From positions 439,501 to 503,500 of the forward strand of contig NZ_JACHWH010000003.1 of assembly GCF_014191255.1 (NCBI RefSeq): a stretch of 64,000 nucleotides of DNA, read 5' to 3'. Shown here piece after piece: positions 59,467-64,000 of this stretch. The stretch comes from Amycolatopsis bartoniae (GTDB lineage Bacteria > Actinomycetota > Actinomycetes > Mycobacteriales > Pseudonocardiaceae). Below the pieces are notes generated by a model. It searched no databases, was not told the origin of the DNA, and saw nothing but the letters and a program-made list of their open reading frames with translations. Each line of letters opens with the position of its first letter. Position 1 is the first letter of the stretch. The position numbers and the translations under genes are program-made.

Positions 59467-60927
59467 ATGCCACGGAGACTTCCCCCGCTGTTCCAGGCCG
59501 CGTTCCTCGCCGCGGCCACCGTCGCCGCGATGGCGGTGCCCGCGGTGGCCGACGCGGCGCCGGCCGCGACCGCCGCGATCTGCGACAAGTACTGCGACGC
59601 CAGGGATCCCGCGCTCACTTCGGGGGACCGGATCGCCACGGCCGTGACGTCCGGGTCCCGCCGGTTCGAGCTGCACCTGGACGACGGCGACGACATGGGC
59701 TGGGCCGGGGTCAGCGGCAGCGCCGCCGGGGACCAGGTGTGGCTGGACCGGTCCTTCGACGGTGGCCGGACGTGGGCTTCGGGCAGCAGGCTCGGCAACA
59801 CCACCACGCCCTCGGGCTACTCCGGCTGGCGGACACTGATGTACAACGTCGACGACTGGAACGCACGCGCGGTCGGGCTGCTGCGGGCGTGCGGCCAGCC
59901 CTCCGGCGGCGGCATCGTGTGCACCGGCTGGGCGCGCACCACCTGGAACGCGGGCGACCGGCGCACGGCGGCGGCCACCGCGCTCATGGGCTTCTACAAC
60001 CAGGGCACCGGGCTGTTCGACACCACGGGCTGGTGGAACTCCGCCAACGCGGTCACGGCGATCATCGACAACATCCGCGCCAGCGGCATGGGCAGCTACA
60101 CCTACGTGGTCGCGAACACCTACGACCGCAATATCGGCGCGCAGGGCGGCAACTTCACCAACGACTACCTCGACGACACCGCCTGGTGGGGCCTGGCCTG
60201 GGTGGATGCCTACGACCTCACCGGCGACAGCCGCTACCTCAACACGGCGCGCGCCGACGCCGACCACATGTTCGCGTACTGGGACGGCACATGCGGCGGC
60301 GGAGTGTGGTGGAACACCACGAGGACCGCGAAGAACGCGATCACCAACGCGCTCTACATCGAGCTGAACGCCGCGCTGCACAACAGGATTTCGGGCGACA
60401 CCGCGTATCTTTCCCGGGCAAGCGCGGGCTGGACGTGGTATTCCGGCTCAGGCATGATCAACTCGCAGAACCTGGTGAACGACGGCGTGAACCTGAGCAC
60501 CTGCCGCAACGACGGGAACCCGGTGTACACGTACAACCAGGGCGTCCCGCTCGCGGCGCTGACCCAGCTCTACCGCGCGACCGGCGACAGCAGCCTGCTC
60601 GACCGCGCCCGCGCGCTGGCGAACGCGTCCACCACGAGCACTTCGCTCAACAGCAACGGAATCCTGCACGACCCGGGCGAGACGGCGGGCGGCGGTGGCC
60701 CCGACGGCCCGTCGTTCAAGGGCGCGTACGTGCGAGGGCTGTCGCAGCTGAACGCGGCGCTGTCGGACCACCCGTACACGGCGTACCTGCAACGGCAGGC
60801 GAACTCGGCGTACGCGAACGACCGCAACACCGCCGACCAGTACGGCCTGATGTGGGCGGGCCCCCTCGACACCCCCGACGCGGCGCGGCAGCAGTCCGCG
60901 CTCGACCTGATGAACGCGGCGGGCTGA
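59467..60927 (+). CDS. Secreted GH76 alpha-1,6-mannanase
   Basis: A 486-residue secreted glycosidase. The signal peptide is PPLFQAAFLAAATVAAMAVP and is cleaved near ADAAPA. A short N-terminal beta region (RFELHLDDGDDMGWAGVSG, DQVWLDRSFDGGRTW) precedes the (alpha/alpha)6 barrel, which holds the catalytic DD pair (Asp236-Asp237) in TNDYLDDTAWWGLAW and the later NDGVNLSTCRNDGN and TYNQG. GH76 enzymes cleave alpha-1,6-mannan of fungal walls or actinobacterial lipomannan. The layout matches streptomycete mannanases. It is monocistronic; ribosome site GGAGG lies eight bases before the ATG. Confidence 0.92.
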   Translation: MPRRLPPLFQAAFLAAATVAAMAVPAVADAAPAATAAICDKYCDARDPALTSGDRIATAVTSGSRRFELHLDDGDDMGWAGVSGSAAGDQVWLDRSFDGGRTWASGSRLGNTTTPSGYSGWRTLMYNVDDWNARAVGLLRACGQPSGGGIVCTGWARTTWNAGDRRTAAATALMGFYNQGTGLFDTTGWWNSANAVTAIIDNIRASGMGSYTYVVANTYDRNIGAQGGNFTNDYLDDTAWWGLAWVDAYDLTGDSRYLNTARADADHMFAYWDGTCGGGVWWNTTRTAKNAITNALYIELNAALHNRISGDTAYLSRASAGWTWYSGSGMINSQNLVNDGVNLSTCRNDGNPVYTYNQGVPLAALTQLYRATGDSSLLDRARALANASTTSTSLNSNGILHDPGETAGGGGPDGPSFKGAYVRGLSQLNAALSDHPYTAYLQRQANSAYANDRNTADQYGLMWAGPLDTPDAARQQSALDLMNAAG

Positions 60928-60964
60928 ACCCGCGAAGGGCGCCCGGCTCGGTACCATCGGGCGG

Positions 60965-62251
60965 ATGGGGGTAGCTCGCGATCGTCCATCCGCGGGGCTT
61001 CCGCTGCTCGCCGTCGGGATCGTCGTGCTGGAGTTCGCCGCCGCGGTGACCAGTTTCGTCGCTTCCACCCTCCTGCCGGTCGTCGCCGGCGACCTGGGCG
61101 CGCGGGACCGGCTCGCGCTCCTGGTCGCCGGCTCGACGCTGGGGTTGTTCGTCGCGCTGCCGCTGGCGGACCGGGTGCTGCGGCGGCTCGGTACGCGCGG
61201 CACCCTGGCCGCCGGGATCGCCGCCTACACCGGCGGGCTCGTCCTCGCCGCCACCGCCCGGTCCGCGGAGGTGTTCGCGCTGGGCCAACTGGCCACCGGC
61301 CTGGCCAGCGGGCTACTGGCGGTGTTCGGGGTCAGCTCCGCGATCCGGCACCTCGACGACCGGGTGCGCCTCCGGGTGGTCGCGGCGTCGTCGGCGATGT
61401 GGCTCCTGCCGGCTCTGGTGGGCCCGGCCGCGACGCTCGGCCTGGACCACCTCGTGGGCTGGCGCTGGACGTTGCTGGTGCCGGTACCGTTCGTCCTCTT
61501 CGGACGGTTGCTCGTCGTGCGTGCCGTCCGGCACGACCCACCGGACCACGGCGCGCCCCGGCCGCTGTGGCGCACCCTGTGCATCCCGCTCGGCGCGGCG
61601 TGCGTGGTGCTGAGCGGGGATCGGTGGCCGCTCGCGGTCCTCGGCACGCTCGTCACCGTCGCCGGGACGGTCGCGGTCCTGCCCGAGGGGACCGCGCGCC
61701 TGCGGCCGGGAACTCCCGCCGCGCTCGCGGCCATGGTGTTGTTCGCGGTCGGCTACTTCGGCGCGGACAGCCTGGTCACCGTGCTGCTGACGGCCGGGTT
61801 CCGGGTGAGCCTCGGGCAGGCGGCGATCGTGCTGAGCGCGGCACCGTTGTGCTGGGCCGCGACGAGTCTGGTCGCCACGCGGTTCACCTCGCGGGGATTT
61901 CCCGCGGCCGGCCTGGGCCTGACCGCCCTCGGCACGGCCGTGCTGGCGGCCGACCTGGCCGCGGGCGGGTCGTTCGCCGTGGCGCTCGTCGCGTGGGCCG
62001 TGGCCGGAGTCGGCGTCGGGCTCGCCTATCCCGGTCTGTACCTCCGGGCGACCACCGCGGGCACGAGTGGCTTCACCGCGGCGGAGCTGGCCGCGGCGGT
62101 CATCACGGCCGAGTGCACCGGCCAGCTCCTGGGCCGCACCCTCGGCGGCACCTTGAGCTCGGCCGACGAGACCGGCGGCCTGTTCGCCTCCTACGTGCTG
62201 TTCGCGGTCGCGCTGGCCGCGGCGGCGGTGCTCACCGTGCGCGGCAGGTGA
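60965..62251 (+). CDS. MFS transporter (14-helix-like drug type, short)
   Basis: A 428-residue carrier. Helices include LLAVGIVVLEFAAAVTSFVASTLLPVVAGDL, ALLVAGSTLGLFVALPLADRVLRRLGTRG (motif A), GLASGLLAVFGVSSAIRH and GVGVGLAYPGLYLRATTAG. The GDLGARDRLALLVAG start and LPLADRVLRRLG loop resemble EmrB/QacA proteins lacking the two central helices. An ATG with no obvious ribosome site begins it; the 37-base gap after the mannanase gene suggests possible cotranscription. The substrate is unknown. Confidence 0.82.
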   Translation: MGVARDRPSAGLPLLAVGIVVLEFAAAVTSFVASTLLPVVAGDLGARDRLALLVAGSTLGLFVALPLADRVLRRLGTRGTLAAGIAAYTGGLVLAATARSAEVFALGQLATGLASGLLAVFGVSSAIRHLDDRVRLRVVAASSAMWLLPALVGPAATLGLDHLVGWRWTLLVPVPFVLFGRLLVVRAVRHDPPDHGAPRPLWRTLCIPLGAACVVLSGDRWPLAVLGTLVTVAGTVAVLPEGTARLRPGTPAALAAMVLFAVGYFGADSLVTVLLTAGFRVSLGQAAIVLSAAPLCWAATSLVATRFTSRGFPAAGLGLTALGTAVLAADLAAGGSFAVALVAWAVAGVGVGLAYPGLYLRATTAGTSGFTAAELAAAVITAECTGQLLGRTLGGTLSSADETGGLFASYVLFAVALAAAAVLTVRGR

Positions 62252-62307
62252 CAGAACAGGACAGGATTCCCCGTGCCACGGGAAAAGACCGGCTACCGCG
62301 TGGTGCA

Positions 62308-64000
62308 ATGCCAGACGTGCGCAAACTCCGAGCGGGTATCGCGATGTTCGCCGCCGCGGCCCTGTGCAGTGCGGCCCTCGGCTACGGGGCGGGTGGTGCG
62401 CAAGCGATTGCGCCCCCGTCCACGCCCTCGCTCGAGTTCGCCAACCCCGACAGTCAGGCGCTTTTCGGCACCGCGTACGACGAGGCGCTGAAGAACCTGC
62501 TGCAGACCAACACGATCGCGGCCGACCCCGCGCGGTACGGCAAGAGCGGGCTGCTCGACCCGGACACCGGGATCGTCCGCGCGGGCGGGGGATACGGCCA
62601 GCCGTGGACACGCGACGCGTCGGTGAACAGCTGGAACGCGACGAGCCTGCTCTCGCCCGCGCTGGCGGAGAACACGCTCTGGGCGGTGGTCGACAAGGAC
62701 GCCGCGGGCAACCTGCGGGTGCAGCAGGACGACCAGCAGTGGGACCAGGTCATCTGGGTGACCGCCGCGTGGCACCACTACCTCGTCACGGGGGACGCGG
62801 GCTTCCTCGGCAACGCCTACCGGACGGCCGCCGACACGCTGGCGATCCGGGAGCACGCCACGACGGCCGGCTTCAACCCGCGGTACGGGCTGTTCACCGG
62901 CGCGTCGTTCTTCAACGACGGCATCGCCGGCTATCCCGCGCCGCCCGCCGACGCCACGGAGTCCGTGAGCACCGGCAGCATGCCCTGGCCGGGCGTCTCG
63001 ACCGGAATGTTCCTGAGCACCAACGAGGTCTACTACGCCGCGTACACCAACCTGGCGAACATGGCGGAGAAGCTGGGCAGGCCCGGCTGGGAGGTCACCG
63101 GGTACCGCGTCAAGGCCGCCGCGCTGAAAACCGCCATCAACAAGCACTTCTGGAACGCCGAGACCGGGTCGTACGACTACCTGCTGCTCGCCGACGGCAC
63201 CACCGGCGCGTACCAGGAAGGCACCGGGCTCGCGTTCGCGGTGATCTTCGGCATCGCGAACCCGGCGCAGGCCCGGTCAATCCTCGCGCACACCACGGAA
63301 ATGCCGTGGGGCATCCCGGACACGTACCCGAACTGGACGCGCTACTCCGACGAACAGCCCGGCCGCCACAACGCGATCGTGTGGCCCCTCGTGCAGGGCC
63401 TGTGGGCGAAAGCGCTTTCCCAGCAGGGAGACCAGGCCGCGTTCGCGTCCGAGACCGCGCGCCTGGCCAAGCTCGCCGGCAACAACAGCGGGTTCTGGGA
63501 GATCTACAACGGCAACACCGGCGTCGTCGACGGCGGCTGGCAGCGACTCGGCGACACCGTGAAGTTCCACTGGGGCTCGGAACCGGACCAGACCTGGTCG
63601 GCCACCGCGTTCCTCGACATGGTCCACTCCGGACTGTTCGGAATGGACTTCACCGACCACGGCCTGTCGTTCACCCCGGACCTGCCCGCGGGCTGGGGCG
63701 ACGTGACGTTGCGGGACCTGCACTACCGCGACGCGGACCTGACCATCGCACTGCACGGCGCGGGCACGCGGATCCGGTCGTTCACTGTGGACGGTGGAAA
63801 CGTGCCGGGAAACGACATTCCGGCTTCCTTGCGCGGCAAGCACACCATCGACATCACCCTCACCGGAGCGACGGCCGGGGACCGCGACGGTGACGGCGTG
63901 ACCGACGCGCGGGACCTTTGCCCGGACACGGCGGGCACGACGGCGTTGCACGGATGCCCCGATCCCGCGCACCTCGAAGCGGAGGACGCGCTCAACACCG
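62308..64000 (+). CDS. Secreted six-hairpin glycosidase with calcium-binding repeat and CBM start (partial)
   Basis: An open frame from this ATG runs off the window (564 codons). The signal peptide is KLRAGIAMFAAAALCSAALG, cleaved near AQAIAPP. The catalytic part resembles (alpha/alpha)6 GH63/GH15-type glycosidases: GQPWTRDASVNSWNATSLL, QQDDQQWDQVIWVTAAWHHYL, DTYPNWTRYSDEQPGRHNAIVWPLVQGLWAKAL, WEIYNGNTGVVDGGW and SEPDQTWSATAFLDMV. Near the end a DRDGDGVTDARDLCPDTAG repeat is thrombospondin-type-3-like and calcium-binding, followed by a CBM start (HLEAEDALNT). A perfect GAAAGCGCTTTC lies within it. The substrate is not identifiable. Confidence 0.8.
   Translation, partial: MPDVRKLRAGIAMFAAAALCSAALGYGAGGAQAIAPPSTPSLEFANPDSQALFGTAYDEALKNLLQTNTIAADPARYGKSGLLDPDTGIVRAGGGYGQPWTRDASVNSWNATSLLSPALAENTLWAVVDKDAAGNLRVQQDDQQWDQVIWVTAAWHHYLVTGDAGFLGNAYRTAADTLAIREHATTAGFNPRYGLFTGASFFNDGIAGYPAPPADATESVSTGSMPWPGVSTGMFLSTNEVYYAAYTNLANMAEKLGRPGWEVTGYRVKAAALKTAINKHFWNAETGSYDYLLLADGTTGAYQEGTGLAFAVIFGIANPAQARSILAHTTEMPWGIPDTYPNWTRYSDEQPGRHNAIVWPLVQGLWAKALSQQGDQAAFASETARLAKLAGNNSGFWEIYNGNTGVVDGGWQRLGDTVKFHWGSEPDQTWSATAFLDMVHSGLFGMDFTDHGLSFTPDLPAGWGDVTLRDLHYRDADLTIALHGAGTRIRSFTVDGGNVPGNDIPASLRGKHTIDITLTGATAGDRDGDGVTDARDLCPDTAGTTALHGCPDPAHLEAEDALNT

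Overview
The window comes from the chromosome of a very GC-rich actinomycete, probably a Pseudonocardiaceae member such as Amycolatopsis. That placement is inferred from an F420-type LLM oxidoreductase, an actinobacterial QcrB, Tat-exported glycosidases, a CU044_2847/Trypco1 protein and many GTG starts with 1-4 base overlaps; it is not proven. Both ends cut through genes. No rRNA, tRNA, CRISPR array, prophage or insertion sequence was seen.

Layout. 1-5.5 kb: tail of an MFS gene, then a LysR regulator divergent from a PrpF-like isomerase, a TcuA-like flavoprotein and an MFS carrier, read as tricarballylate/aconitate-type catabolism. 5.5-6.6 kb: a decayed endonuclease/exonuclease/phosphatase remnant and a TMEM175-type channel. 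6.6-13.6 kb: a compact cassette of a SEFIR protein divergent from four translationally coupled genes (TIR, KGGVGR ATPase with TIR-like tail, winged-helix protein, two-P-loop ATPase with a HerA-like half). This is the best candidate for an undescribed conflict or antiphage system. 13.7-16.9 kb: MFS plus FMN-dependent 2-hydroxyacid dehydrogenase, and a nitroreductase. 17-28 kb: a large GH2 glycosidase, a LolA-like protein with an ABC exporter, a lipase-like hydrolase, a TetR switch with an obvious operator, a second nitroreductase and a secreted S1 protease. 28.7-31.3 kb: a less GC-rich trio (membrane Nudix protein, PP2C-like protein, unknown) that looks acquired.

31.5-41.3 kb: LysR/MFS pair, another MFS, a GH31 glycosidase with two nested CBM35-like modules, and a GMC oxidoreductase with a four-cysteine motif plus its Tat-signal partner. 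41.5-44.5 kb: HD protein, a frameshifted zinc-type oxidoreductase, an alpha/beta hydrolase behind a DevR-like box, and a ClpC N-domain protein. 44.5-48.2 kb: a membrane trypsin-like protease locus with lipoprotein, propeller-like protein and convergent Trypco1 gene. 48.3-50 kb: an orphan cytochrome b (QcrB), followed by degenerate tandem repeats.

50.9-59.4 kb: an IclR-controlled catabolic locus (MFS, dihydroorotate-dehydrogenase-like enzyme, DUF6282-type hydrolase, cupin, HpcH/HpaI aldolase, LLM oxidoreductase, BKACE, SDR). Three near-identical operator-like sites tie the parts together; the substrate is unknown. 59.4-64 kb: GH76 mannanase, MFS, and the start of a secreted six-hairpin glycosidase running off the end.
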